In this document: positions 53,052-62,527 of the stretch, piece after piece
How the letters are laid out: each line of letters begins with the position of its first letter
Numbering within the stretch: the stretch's first letter is position 1
Source: Blautia sp.
GTDB lineage: Bacteria > Bacillota > Clostridia > Lachnospirales > Lachnospiraceae
Assembly (NCBI GenBank): GCA_022769545.1
Contig: JALEJS010000033.1
Location: 1 to 64,000 of the forward strand
Direction: 5' to 3'
Length of the DNA stretch: 64,000 bases
The notes under the pieces: generated by a model
Seen by the model: only the letters and a program-made list of their open reading frames with translations
Database searches by the model: none
What the model was told of the DNA's origin: nothing
Translations under genes and position numbers: made by a program

Positions 53052-55718
53052 TTACGACTTCAGCCAGTCGATCATCGCCTGTTTGTCCGTAAACAGCTTC
53101 ATATTTTTACCGGATACGCCGGTACACCGGACAGCCAGGTTATTGCCTTTGGCATCTTCAAAATTATATCTGATCATAGCATAATTATTGTGGGTCCAAA
53201 TTCCGTCACTGTTTTTGTACATTGTAAATTTATTAATTTTACTTACATTCGACGGAGTGTATACCAGTTTGGAACGATAACTGAAATATCCCTCAAATCT
53301 GGCAGACGTTATATCATCTCCCACACAGGCAATGGTAAAATACGGAATCTTCTGTCTGTACTGGCTGTCATATCTGTATTCCATGAAGCATGCACATTTT
53401 CGAATCTTTGCACCGGCATTCAGAATCAGGCGCTCTCCCATCTCGTCAATGTATTTGCTGCCATAGGAGCAGAGTGTCGGTTTGAAAATGAAATACTGTG
53501 CATATGACGGATGCTTTCGGATAACCGTCACTTTACAGGTCGCCTTAACGCCGTTACAGGAAGCAGTAATTGTTGTCGTACCGTCATTCAGTGCTGTCAC
53601 CGTTCCGTTGCTGCTTACTTTCGCAACTGATGTTCTGCTGGATGACCAGGTGACGGTTTTGCTTTTTCCTTTTACCGTAGCAATTAATTTTTCAGATGTA
53701 TTGATATACAATGTAAGCTTCGTTTTATTCAACGTAATTGTAGGTTTCAGTACTTTAACGGTACAGGTCGCTTTTACCCCGTTTGCTTTTGCAGTAATGG
53801 TAACGGTACCTACTTTCTTTCCGGTCACCTTTCCGCTGCTGCTGACCGTGGCAACCGCCTTATCCGAAGAGCTCCAGGTCACGGTTTTGCTCTTTCCTTT
53901 CACCGTAGCGGTCAGAGTGGTGGAACAATCCTTATAAATACTCGTAGACTTTTTATTTAGTGTGATGGTAGGGTTCAGAACTTTCACCGTACAGGTTGCT
54001 TTTACTCCGTTAGCAGATGCAGTGATCGTCACCGTTCCCGCTTTTTTTCCAGTCACTTTGCCACTGGTTGTCACCGTTGCAATGGATTTATCCGAAGAAC
54101 TCCAGGTCACAGTCTGACTCTTGCCGGATACCTTTGCAGTCAGTGTATATGTACAGTCTTTATATATACTGACAGAGCTCTTGTTCAGAGTGATATTGGC
54201 AACCGTCACCTTACATTTCATTGTTTTTCCGCCATATGTAACGGTGATCGTGGCAGTTCCCGTTTTTTTCCCGGTCACCTTTCCGGAAGAAGTTACTGTT
54301 GCGACAGACGTATCTGAGGATTTCCAGACAGCCTTCACCGCTGCACCGTTTTCTGTCACGTTCAGTTGATAAGTACTGCCCACCTTGACCGTAATGCTTG
54401 TCTTGTTTAACGTGATATTCGTAATCTTATCCGCAATGTCATCCAAGGCATCGCCAATATCCCCCGGATCTGTAATGACGTAATACTTGTCCTTCGATGC
54501 AAGATCCTTCATCAGGCGTTTTCCGAAAACTAGATCATTGCTTTCTGAATTGTGGAAAAAGCCCAGAGCATAAATAAAATAATTTTTGTTTTTCAGTTCT
54601 ACGTCTGTATTATAGGCAGCATTTGCAAAGGCATATTTGCTACTGTGATCCGAAGAAGTGTAACGTCCGGATGTAACAGAACTGCCGGTGTTTGGAAGAC
54701 CATCCGAACACAGGATGACATTTTTAATGACTTTGGCACCGCTCGGCTGTGCATCAAGAATATTTCCTGCAAGCTGGAATGCCTCGTTCATATTGGTATT
54801 CCCACCGGCAGAAACATTATCGATACTCGCATTCAAAGCAGAAAGGTTATTTGTCATGGAGCAAACGATGCCTGCACTGTCAGAATATGCAACCACTGCA
54901 AGATAATTATTTCCATCTGAACTGAGAACCTTCTTGCAGAACTGCTTTGCAGCTTCCTTTTCCCGTTCCAGCGGTGTTCCCTTCATGCTGTTTGATGCAT
55001 CCAGAATCAGTACATTATACCGAGTCGTCGTGGCAGTTGTCTGACTGACTACAGACACAATACATTCAATACTGGTACCATTGTAAATTGCAGTAATGAC
55101 AGCAGAGCCCTTCGCCACACCGGTGACAACGCCGCTGTTGGAAACCGTTGCTACCGAAGGATCCGAAGTAGCCCATGCCTGTGCACTGACAATCGTTCCG
55201 TTGTCCATCACATACAGAGGATAGGTATCCCCGACGGCAATGGTAACACTGTTATTGCTCAGGACCAGATCTCCGGCATTCAATTGATCGGATACTTCAG
55301 ACAGAATAAATCCATCTTCTTCCATGACCGCTTCTTCGCCCATCTCCGGTTCTTCCGCAAATTCAGAATCGGACAGTTCCCCCTGTGGGTCCTCTTCCAC
55401 TGTTTCTTCGCTCCAGATTTCCCCTTCCGGAACAATGGTCTCTTCCTCAAAAACGATTTCTTCCTGGAATTCTCCGGATTCATCCACAAAATCAGACTCT
55501 GTATCATACTCTGTGTATGAATTTTCTTCTTCCGGCTGCTCCTGCGATTCTTCCTCAGGAACCGGTTCTGCAGTCCTGGCATCTTCCACACTGTCCAGAG
55601 ACAGTTCCTGAACATTCTGGTCTGAAATGTCTTCCGCAAAAACACTGGCTGCCTGAGTCAGTCCGTTCAACGGGAAGGCAAGCAATACTGCAAGTAATAA
55701 AGCTGTAATTTTTTTCAT
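53052..55718 (-). CDS. large secreted protein with VWA domain and BIG2 repeats
   Basis: 888 residues. Signal peptide (KKITALLLAVLLAFPLNGLTQA), then an acidic Glu/Ser-rich stretch (about 35-145), one BIG2 Ig-like module (about 150-225) and a von Willebrand factor A domain (about 235-405) whose MIDAS begins LILDASNSMKG. Four more BIG2 modules follow (about 415-725), each with W-S-S-D/T-S-x-A-T-V-S-G-x-V-T-G-style cores. The last 150 residues match no family I know and contain Cys, Tyr and Lys. No LPxTG or transmembrane anchor is seen. Probably a metal-dependent adhesin or envelope protein. AAGGAGG precedes ATG 55718. Confidence 0.87.
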   Translation of the reverse strand: MKKITALLLAVLLAFPLNGLTQAASVFAEDISDQNVQELSLDSVEDARTAEPVPEEESQEQPEEENSYTEYDTESDFVDESGEFQEEIVFEEETIVPEGEIWSEETVEEDPQGELSDSEFAEEPEMGEEAVMEEDGFILSEVSDQLNAGDLVLSNNSVTIAVGDTYPLYVMDNGTIVSAQAWATSDPSVATVSNSGVVTGVAKGSAVITAIYNGTSIECIVSVVSQTTATTTRYNVLILDASNSMKGTPLEREKEAAKQFCKKVLSSDGNNYLAVVAYSDSAGIVCSMTNNLSALNASIDNVSAGGNTNMNEAFQLAGNILDAQPSGAKVIKNVILCSDGLPNTGSSVTSGRYTSSDHSSKYAFANAAYNTDVELKNKNYFIYALGFFHNSESNDLVFGKRLMKDLASKDKYYVITDPGDIGDALDDIADKITNITLNKTSITVKVGSTYQLNVTENGAAVKAVWKSSDTSVATVTSSGKVTGKKTGTATITVTYGGKTMKCKVTVANITLNKSSVSIYKDCTYTLTAKVSGKSQTVTWSSSDKSIATVTTSGKVTGKKAGTVTITASANGVKATCTVKVLNPTITLNKKSTSIYKDCSTTLTATVKGKSKTVTWSSSDKAVATVSSSGKVTGKKVGTVTITAKANGVKATCTVKVLKPTITLNKTKLTLYINTSEKLIATVKGKSKTVTWSSSRTSVAKVSSNGTVTALNDGTTTITASCNGVKATCKVTVIRKHPSYAQYFIFKPTLCSYGSKYIDEMGERLILNAGAKIRKCACFMEYRYDSQYRQKIPYFTIACVGDDITSARFEGYFSYRSKLVYTPSNVSKINKFTMYKNSDGIWTHNNYAMIRYNFEDAKGNNLAVRCTGVSGKNMKLFTDKQAMIDWLKS
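53520..54430 (-). repeat. tandem array of four BIG2-coding repeats
   Basis: Four units of about 210-230 bases inside the VWA gene encode repeated ITLNK...VTWSSSD...GKVTGKK...TVKV modules. The two central units are most alike in DNA as well as protein, so recent duplication or unit-number change is plausible. Confidence 0.8.
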
Positions 55719-55758
55719 GACGCAACATTCCTCCTTCATAAACAAACTGGATAATTAT

Positions 55759-55787
55759 ATATTAAATGACACAGATTAATTTCGCAA
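55759..55787 (-). promoter_or_regulatory. promoter of the VWA/BIG2 gene
   Basis: Minus strand TTGCGA, 17-base spacer, TAATAT. Confidence 0.6.
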
Positions 55788-55849
55788 GTTAATATTGCAT
55801 CAAATAAAAATATTTGTCGCCAACCTCACATGCATTCGACTTGAAGCAG

Positions 55850-55900
55850 AAAAAGCAGCGGATGTCCCCGGAAGATTCCATCCGGGTGATCCACTGCTTT
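55850..55900 (-). terminator. terminator of the FocA-type gene
   Basis: On the minus strand AAAGCAGTGGAT pairs with ATCCGCTGCTTT and an inner CCCGG/CCGGG stem extends it; five T follow. Confidence 0.8.
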
Positions 55901-55993
55901 CTGTTATTGTTTTATGTATCTCCCAATTACCATATTGAAATCAGACGATTTCAAACAGGCAGTTTCGAATTTCATACATCAAAAATCCTGATC

Positions 55994-56764
55994 TTATTTA
56001 TGTCTTGCAGTCAGGGTATACGGAACCGCAACAAAGAGAATGCCGCCAACCATATTGCCCAGGGTTACAATCACCAGATTGTAGATCATTCCCATCAGAC
56101 TGACATCAAAACCATTCGGATTCATAAGACCGATGGAAAGGAACGTCATATTTGCAATGCTGTGCTCAAATCCACAGGTAACGAAGGTTGTCACACAACA
56201 GAAATTGATCATGATTTTTGCAGTTTCTGTTTTCAGACGGGTTCCGCACCAGATTGCAACGCAGACACAAATATTACAGAGAATTGCTTTTGCAAACAGG
56301 TTTGCAGGAGTTCCTGCCATCTTGGAAGAAGCTGCGTTGGCAAAGAACGTTCCGATATCACCGCTTCCGGGAATACCGGTCATTGTGAAGACTGCAGCGG
56401 AAATCACAGAGCCGACAAGATTTCCCAGCCAGCAGATTACCCAGTACTTGGCAACTTTTCCCCAGCTGACCGCCTTACTCATACCGCCCACACCCAGAAC
56501 AAAATTGTTTCCGGTGAAAAGCTCCGAACCAGCCATTGTCACCATACAAAGACCTACAGAAAAGACGATACCACATGCCAGTTTGGTTGAGTATGCGCCG
56601 CCGCCTGTGAACACTCCTCCCACAACACCCATGAGAATACTTCCGAGAGCAATATACACGCCTGCCATCATTGACATCAGGAACATACCTCTCAGATTGT
56701 GATCCATGAAATCAATTTTCTTTTTGGCTGTTGAACAGACTGCATCAATGTCACTTTCGTACAT
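55994..56764 (-). CDS. formate/nitrite transporter family channel
   Basis: 256 residues with six helices of the FNT fold, a pentameric aquaporin-like channel. SELFTGNNFVLGVGGMSKAVSW (about 80-100) and WLGNLVGS are FNT signatures, as is GFEHSIANM, which holds the central His. Substrates of the family are formate, nitrite or hydrosulfide; formate export suits a fermenter, but no neighbour decides it. ATG 56764 has AAGGAGGAAA upstream; the longer frame adds 33 residues without a site. Confidence 0.92.
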   Translation of the reverse strand: MYESDIDAVCSTAKKKIDFMDHNLRGMFLMSMMAGVYIALGSILMGVVGGVFTGGGAYSTKLACGIVFSVGLCMVTMAGSELFTGNNFVLGVGGMSKAVSWGKVAKYWVICWLGNLVGSVISAAVFTMTGIPGSGDIGTFFANAASSKMAGTPANLFAKAILCNICVCVAIWCGTRLKTETAKIMINFCCVTTFVTCGFEHSIANMTFLSIGLMNPNGFDVSLMGMIYNLVIVTLGNMVGGILFVAVPYTLTARHK

Positions 56765-56938
56765 ATCAATTTCCTCCTTTTTCTGAAACCATTTTTCAAT
56801 GATACAGTGTTTACTGACCACAGTTCCTGCCAAAACCAACCCTAAAGTTTCTGCCGGATCCATACTGTCAGTTTAATTTAAGTCGAAGATTGAACTCCAA
56901 CTGAGATAAATTTACCACAGAATACCTGTAACATCAAC

Positions 56939-57607
56939 CTAATTTTTCGCAACAATCTCATTTGCGTTTTTATAGATGGAATCCGCCGGAACACATCCCC
57001 GAACCGGTGAAAGCGGATAGATATTTGTATTTCTTCCAATTACAGTACCCGGATTCAATACGGAACCACATCCCACTTCCACGCAGTCCCCCAGCATTGC
57101 ACCAAATTTTTTCATGCCGGTCTGAACCGTCTCGTCTTTCTCCTTTACGACCACATTTTTCTTGTCCGATTTCACATTGGAGCAGATGGATCCCGCCCCC
57201 ATGTGTGCCCGATATCCAAGAACAGAATCCCCCACATAATTGTAATGCGGTACCTGAACTTTGTTAAATAATACGCAGTTTTTCAGTTCCGTAGAATTTC
57301 CCACGACTGCTCCTTCCCCCACAATTGCCTTGCCCCGGATAAAGGCACAATGACGCACCTCTGCATCTTTTCCGATGATCAGAGGTCCGTTCAGGCAGGC
57401 TGTGGGAGCAACCTTTGCACTTTTTGCAATCCAGATATCTCCTTCCCGGTATTCGTATTCCTCCGGATTCAGGGTCTGTCCCAGTCTGCAGATAAAATCT
57501 CCGATTTCCGGAAGCACTTCCCAGGGATACGTCTTTCCCAGAAACAGTTCCGCTGCAATGGTCTCCTTCAGATCCAGCAGATTTTCAATGGTAAAATCTT
57601 TTAACAT
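56939..57607 (-). CDS. left-handed beta-helix acyltransferase-like protein
   Basis: 222 residues. After an N-terminal helical part (1-60) come hexapeptide repeats, for example IWIAKSAKVAPTACLNGPLIIGKDAEVRHCAFIRG and CVEVGCGSVLNPGTVIGRNTNIYPLSPVRG. It resembles the C-terminal half of GlmU-type UDP-GlcNAc pyrophosphorylases but lacks the nucleotidyltransferase domain. It may transfer an acetyl group to a sugar nucleotide or be only structural. The ATG abuts the TAG of topB, whose last codons form its AGGAGGA site, so translation is coupled. Confidence 0.8.
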   Translation of the reverse strand: MLKDFTIENLLDLKETIAAELFLGKTYPWEVLPEIGDFICRLGQTLNPEEYEYREGDIWIAKSAKVAPTACLNGPLIIGKDAEVRHCAFIRGKAIVGEGAVVGNSTELKNCVLFNKVQVPHYNYVGDSVLGYRAHMGAGSICSNVKSDKKNVVVKEKDETVQTGMKKFGAMLGDCVEVGCGSVLNPGTVIGRNTNIYPLSPVRGCVPADSIYKNANEIVAKN

Positions 57608-59668
57608 CTATTTTCCTCCTTTTCCGGCCGGTGCCTTTCCTGCCGCGGACCGGGCAGCCGGCTTTTTATAATACTGTGCCGCTGCGTCGAAATACTGCCG
57701 CAGTACCGGCTGGAAATTACTTGCTTCCACCTGTTCCGTGCGAACACGGACAAACCGCTCCAGCTTATCCATATACTCCTGTTCCGTAATGGTTCCCTCT
57801 GCCACATACGTCAGCCCCTTTTCCCAGCTGGCAGTCAGCTCCGGATTCAGAAGCTGTCGGATGGAACAGTTCACCACATCAAAAATCATTTCTCCCAGCA
57901 GCGTTGGTGTAATGATCTGCGTCTTTTTATTCAGAGAAAGATATTTGATATGAAACAGTTTTTTCAGAATCTCTGCCCTGGTGGCACTGGTTCCGATTCC
58001 GCTTCCTTTGATCTGTGCTCTTAATTCTTCATCCTCGATCAGCTGCCCGGCATTCTCCATGGCAAGGATCATGGAACCGGAATTATATCGTTTGGGCGGT
58101 GATGTCTCCCCTTCTTTGATCACAAGGTCCGCAACCGGAAGGACATCCTTTTTCTTCAGCTTCTGCAGCGCATTCAGAAGTGCCTGATCACAGGAAACCT
58201 CTCCAGACTCGTCCCGGGAACCGCCTGCATCTTCCGGCTTTTTATCCGAGAAAGAATTCACTGCAATCTTCAGATACCCTTCCGAAAGGAGTACCCGGAA
58301 AGAAGAAAAGAAAGCTTCCTCCCGGATCTTTGTCACCAGACTGATCTTCTGGTATACTGCCGGCGGATAAAAGATGCATAAGAAACGACGGACAATGGTT
58401 TCATAGACTCTTTGCGAAGTCACCGGCAGCCCCGACAGCGCGCGGATTCCCTGACCGGTGGGAATAATCGCATAATGATCCGTAATCTGCTTATCATTCA
58501 CATATCTTGTCTTCGCAATCCCTTTGTATGTCCCTTCTTCAAGCACCTGCGCCGCCGCATCTGCCACTGGCGGATAGCTGCGCAGTCCGGAAATATTTTT
58601 GTAGATTTCTTTTGCCACCGCTGTCGACAGAACACGTGCATCGGTTCTTGGGTATGTTACCAGTTTTTTCTCATACAGTTCCTGCACGACACGCAGGGTC
58701 TCATCCGGACTGATCTTGAAAAGTCTGGAACAGACATTCTGAAGCTCTGCCAGGTTAAACAGAAGCGGCGGATTTTTGTTTTCTTTTTTTCGTTCCACTT
58801 TTTCCACACAGCAGGTCAGCGGTGTCTCTTCCCTGAGATATGTAATCAGCTCCTGTGCCTTTTCTTTTTTCTTGAAACCGTTTTCCTTATACAGAGCAGG
58901 AGACTGAAAATACCGGCTGCCTTCCACTGCGCGCCATTCTCCCTCAAAGCTTTCCCCCTCCAGCATCACAGAACTGAGGACACGGTAAAAGGGTGTTTTG
59001 ACAAATGCACGGATTTCCCGTTCTCTTCGCACCACCATTCCAAGGACACAGGTCATGACACGTCCCACAGAAATTGCCTGATATTTGGTTCCAAGATAAC
59101 CCGATACGCTGTTTCCATAGCGCAGGCTGAGTACCCTGGAAAAATTGATTCCCATGAGATAATCTTCCTTTGCCCGCAGATATGCAGATGCAGCCAGATT
59201 ATCGTAAGCAGAAATATCCTTTGCCTCCCGAATCCCGCGAAGAATTTCCTCTTCTGTCTGAGAATCAATCCAGACACGCTTCTGCTCTTTTCCCTTTACG
59301 CCTGCCATCTGTGCAACCAGACGGTATATATACTCTCCCTCACGTCCAGAGTCGGTACACACGTAAATCGTATCAATATCCGGACGGTTCAGAAGCCCTT
59401 TTACGATCTGGAACTGTTTGCTCACAGCCGGAATCACCTCATATTTGAATTCCTCAGGCAAAAATGGCAGCGTATCCAGGCTCCATCTTTTGTATTTCAT
59501 ATCATATTTTTCCGGGTAGCTCATAGTAACCAGATGACCCACACACCAGGTTACCACCGCATTCTCCGATTCCAGACAGCCGTCCCGCTTCTGCCCGTTG
59601 ATTTTCAGTGCTTTTGCAAATTCCTGGGCCACTGACGGCTTCTCCGCAATATATAAAGCTTTTGGCAT
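57608..59668 (-). CDS. topB: DNA topoisomerase III (type IA)
   Basis: 686 residues. The N-terminal TOPRIM domain has LYIAEKPSVAQEFAKAL and CTDSGREGEYIYRLVA (acidic triad). The catalytic Tyr is in LVTYPRTDARVLS (about 330). The GSGIGTSATRAEILKKL segment near 570 is typical of TopB. There is no C-terminal zinc module; the tail is short and basic (KKPAARSAAGKAPAGKGGK). Decatenates DNA during replication and repair. Start ATG 59668 is preferred; an ATG 4 codons earlier exists. Confidence 0.93.
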   Translation of the reverse strand: MPKALYIAEKPSVAQEFAKALKINGQKRDGCLESENAVVTWCVGHLVTMSYPEKYDMKYKRWSLDTLPFLPEEFKYEVIPAVSKQFQIVKGLLNRPDIDTIYVCTDSGREGEYIYRLVAQMAGVKGKEQKRVWIDSQTEEEILRGIREAKDISAYDNLAASAYLRAKEDYLMGINFSRVLSLRYGNSVSGYLGTKYQAISVGRVMTCVLGMVVRREREIRAFVKTPFYRVLSSVMLEGESFEGEWRAVEGSRYFQSPALYKENGFKKKEKAQELITYLREETPLTCCVEKVERKKENKNPPLLFNLAELQNVCSRLFKISPDETLRVVQELYEKKLVTYPRTDARVLSTAVAKEIYKNISGLRSYPPVADAAAQVLEEGTYKGIAKTRYVNDKQITDHYAIIPTGQGIRALSGLPVTSQRVYETIVRRFLCIFYPPAVYQKISLVTKIREEAFFSSFRVLLSEGYLKIAVNSFSDKKPEDAGGSRDESGEVSCDQALLNALQKLKKKDVLPVADLVIKEGETSPPKRYNSGSMILAMENAGQLIEDEELRAQIKGSGIGTSATRAEILKKLFHIKYLSLNKKTQIITPTLLGEMIFDVVNCSIRQLLNPELTASWEKGLTYVAEGTITEQEYMDKLERFVRVRTEQVEASNFQPVLRQYFDAAAQYYKKPAARSAAGKAPAGKGGK

Positions 59669-59709
59669 TCTAACTCTCATCTTTCTGTCACTTCATCGTT
59701 ACAGTAGGT

Positions 59710-59738
59710 ATTATATCATCTGTGACTTCTTTTCACAA
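59710..59738 (-). promoter_or_regulatory. topB promoter
   Basis: Minus strand TTGTGA, 17-base spacer, TATAAT. Confidence 0.7.
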
Positions 59739-59771
59739 CCGCTTTCCTGCACGGAGTCTCCCTGGCTGTAT

Positions 59772-59834
59772 GATTCTTAGGAAATCCAGTTTTTCATCTG
59801 CAGAGCAAATTGGAGTAATTACTACCTAAGAAAT
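59772..59834. repeat. 60-bp inverted-repeat element, copy 2
   Basis: Starts with ATTCTTAGGAAAT and ends with CCTAAGAAAT. Its centre CAGAGCAAATTGGAGT matches the reverse complement of copy 1 (14602-14661). The right arm has a few extra bases. It lies between topB and the asd terminator. Confidence 0.8.
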
Positions 59835-59836
59835 GA

Positions 59837-59873
59837 ATAAAGACCGGGAAGCTGTTTACCAGCTCCCCGGTCT
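59837..59873 (-). terminator. asd terminator
   Basis: On the minus strand AGACCGGGGAGCTG pairs with CAGCTTCCCGGTCT around a 5-base loop; a short T-rich tail follows. Confidence 0.8.
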
Positions 59874-59889
59874 CTATGTATGAGTCTGT

Positions 59890-60975
59890 TTATTTTGCCT
59901 GGATATATCCCTTTGCCTTCAGTGTCTCCGCACAGAGCACAGCTCCGCCGGCAGCTCCTCTTACCGTATTGTGGGAAAGTCCTACAAATTTATAATCATA
60001 GACCGTATCCTCACGAAGACGTCCAACCGAAATACCCATTCCGTTTTCATAATTCACATCTTCGGTCACCTGCGGACGATTGTCTTCTTCCAGATACTGG
60101 ATGAAGTGCTTCGGTGCACTTGGAAGCTCTGCTTCCTGCGGGAATCCGCTGAAGTCCCGCAGCGCCTGAATCAGCTGCTCCTTCGTCGGTTTCCTGCGGA
60201 ACTTTACAAATACGGCAGCCGTATGTCCGTTCAGCACCGGCACACGGATGCACTGACAGGTGATTACCGGAGAGGTGGCGGGAACGATCACGCCATCTTT
60301 AATTTCACCCCAGATTCTTAATGGTTCTTTTTCACTCTTTTCTTCTTCTCCGCCGATATACGGAATGATATTGTGCTCCATTTCCGGCCAGTCTTTAAAC
60401 GTTTTTCCTGCTCCGGAAATTGCCTGATACGTTGTCGCAACTACTTCATAAGGCTCAAACTCTTTCCAGGCAGTCAGTACAGGCGCATAGCTCTGAATGG
60501 AACAGTTTGGCTTCACAGCGATAAAGCCGCGTGTCGTACCAAGACGCTTTTTCTGGAATTCGATAACGTCAAAGTGCTGCGGGTTAATTTCCGGCACAAC
60601 CATCGGCACATCCGGAGTCCATCTGTGCGCGCTGTTATTGGATACCACAGGTGTTTCGGTCTTTGCATATGCTTCCTCAATGGCTTTGATCTCATCCTTG
60701 GACATATCAACTGCAGAAAAGACGAAGTCCACCGTAGCGGCAACCTCTTCCACTTCATTGACATTCATGACCACCAGCTTCTTCACTGCCTCCGGCATCG
60801 GTGTATCCATTTTCCAGCGTCCGCCCACAGCTTCTTCATAGGTTTTTCCTGCGCTTCTTGCACTTGCGGCAACCGTCACAACCTCAAACCACGGATGATT
60901 CTCCAAAAGAGAAATGAATCTCTGTCCTACCATTCCGGTAGCTCCCAAAATACCTACTTTCAATTTTCCACTCAT
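59890..60975 (-). CDS. asd: aspartate-semialdehyde dehydrogenase
   Basis: 361 residues. Reduces aspartyl phosphate to aspartate semialdehyde, the branch point to lysine/diaminopimelate, threonine and methionine. The NADP fold is GILGATGMVGQRF, the catalytic Cys is in VKPNCSIQ (about 152) and the active-site His in CIRVPVLNGHTAAV. The sequence is of the archaeal/fungal-like class. AGGAGA precedes ATG 60975; the longer frame lacks a site. DapL at 20834 acts later in the same pathway. Confidence 0.95.
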   Translation of the reverse strand: MSGKLKVGILGATGMVGQRFISLLENHPWFEVVTVAASARSAGKTYEEAVGGRWKMDTPMPEAVKKLVVMNVNEVEEVAATVDFVFSAVDMSKDEIKAIEEAYAKTETPVVSNNSAHRWTPDVPMVVPEINPQHFDVIEFQKKRLGTTRGFIAVKPNCSIQSYAPVLTAWKEFEPYEVVATTYQAISGAGKTFKDWPEMEHNIIPYIGGEEEKSEKEPLRIWGEIKDGVIVPATSPVITCQCIRVPVLNGHTAAVFVKFRRKPTKEQLIQALRDFSGFPQEAELPSAPKHFIQYLEEDNRPQVTEDVNYENGMGISVGRLREDTVYDYKFVGLSHNTVRGAAGGAVLCAETLKAKGYIQAK

Positions 60976-61086
60976 AATCTTTCTCCTCGTTTCGCGTGTT
61001 CGTCTTTCTATGGCGAACACTTGTCTTTTCGATAAATACTATAACATTTTAGACAAAAAATCAATACATTTTTTATGAAAATCCAC

Positions 61087-62466
61087 TTAATTTTCTTCCA
61101 GATACTTCCTATTCTCCGAAATAACGGCTTCCATTGCATCCGGACCAGGCGCTCCCAGTGTCATACGCTTCTCCACACAGGTCTTCATGCTGATGGCTTC
61201 ATAAATATCTTCCCGGAAAACAGGACTGATCGCCTGGTATTCTTCCAGAGACAATTCGTCCAGCGAAATTCCTTTTTCGATACAGGAAAGAACCAGTCTT
61301 CCCACGATTCCATGGGCATCCCGGAACGGTACGCCGTGGTTTACCAGATAATCAGCCGCATCTGTGGCATTGGTAAAGCCATTTTTGGCACTTGCTTCCA
61401 TATTCTCTTTCCGGAACTGCATCGTGGATACCATTCCGGTAAACAGTGCAAGACAGCCCTTCACCGTGTCGATCGCGTCGAAGGTGAGCTCTTTGTCCTC
61501 CTGCATATCTTTATTATATGCCAGCGGAATTCCTTTCATCGTCGTCAGAAGAGACATCAGCGCACCGTATACTCTTCCCGTCTTTCCTCTCACCAGCTCT
61601 GCAATGTCCGGATTCTTCTTCTGCGGCATAATACTGCTGCCGGTGCTGTAGGCATCATCAATTTCCACGAAGCGGTATTCATTGGAATTCCAGAGAATGA
61701 TTTCCTCGCAGAATCGGCTCAGATGCATCATAATCGTGGAAAGTGCCGCAAGAAGCTCAATCACATAATCTCTGTCTGACACCGAATCCATACTGTTCCG
61801 GGTAGGCTCATCAAAATCCAGCAGCTGTGCAGTAAACATCCGATCCAGCGGATAAGTCGTTCCTGCCAGTGCACCCGCCCCCAACGGACAGGTATTCATC
61901 CGCTTCCGGATATCCTTAAGCCGTCCGCGGTCTCTCCGAAACATTTCAAAATAGGCACCCACATGGTGTGCAAGCGTCACCGGCTGCGCTTTCTGCAGAT
62001 GCGTAAACCCAGGCATATAGGTGTGAACATTGTCTTCCATGATCTTCTGCAATTCCTTCAGAAGATTTTTTACTTCCTCGTCAATTGCATCAATCTCATC
62101 CCGCACATACAGCTTCATATCCAGAGCCACCTGGTCATTTCGGCTTCTTCCGGTATGCAGCTTCTTTCCTGCGTCCCCGATTCGGTCTATGAGATTTGCC
62201 TCCACAAAGCTGTGAATATCTTCATATTCCGATGAGATTTCCAGTTTTTTGTCCTGCACATCCTTCAGAATACTGTCAAGACCACCCAGAATTTCTTCTT
62301 TTTCCTGTTCTGTCAGAATCCCCTGACGGGCAAGCATCTGCACATGCGCCTTGCTGCCCCGAATATCCTGCTCATAAAATTTCTGATCAAATGAAATCGA
62401 TGCATTAAAATTATATACCAGCTTATCTGTTTCCTTGGTAAAGCGTCCGCCCCACAACTGTGCCAT
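61087..62466 (-). CDS. argH: argininosuccinate lyase
   Basis: 459 residues; splits argininosuccinate into arginine and fumarate. The fumarase/aspartase signature GSSIMPQKKNPD carries the catalytic Ser, and THLQKAQPVTLAHH holds the general acid His. Length is standard. argG is not adjacent in this window. ATG 62466 follows a modest ribosome site (GAGG). Confidence 0.96.
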   Translation of the reverse strand: MAQLWGGRFTKETDKLVYNFNASISFDQKFYEQDIRGSKAHVQMLARQGILTEQEKEEILGGLDSILKDVQDKKLEISSEYEDIHSFVEANLIDRIGDAGKKLHTGRSRNDQVALDMKLYVRDEIDAIDEEVKNLLKELQKIMEDNVHTYMPGFTHLQKAQPVTLAHHVGAYFEMFRRDRGRLKDIRKRMNTCPLGAGALAGTTYPLDRMFTAQLLDFDEPTRNSMDSVSDRDYVIELLAALSTIMMHLSRFCEEIILWNSNEYRFVEIDDAYSTGSSIMPQKKNPDIAELVRGKTGRVYGALMSLLTTMKGIPLAYNKDMQEDKELTFDAIDTVKGCLALFTGMVSTMQFRKENMEASAKNGFTNATDAADYLVNHGVPFRDAHGIVGRLVLSCIEKGISLDELSLEEYQAISPVFREDIYEAISMKTCVEKRMTLGAPGPDAMEAVISENRKYLEEN

Positions 62467-62499
62467 ATTGATTCCTCGTTTCTTAATTTTATGTGTGTT

Positions 62500-62527
62500 A
62501 GTTTACCATATTTTCTTTAATTTGCAA
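62500..62527 (-). promoter_or_regulatory. argH promoter candidate
   Basis: Minus strand TTGCAA, 16-base spacer, TAAACT. The -35 overlaps the end of queH. No clear ArgR box is visible. Confidence 0.5.

Noticed and set aside
53520-54430. CRISPR-like or intergenic tandem repeat
   Set aside because: The repeats are in frame and encode BIG2 Ig-like modules.
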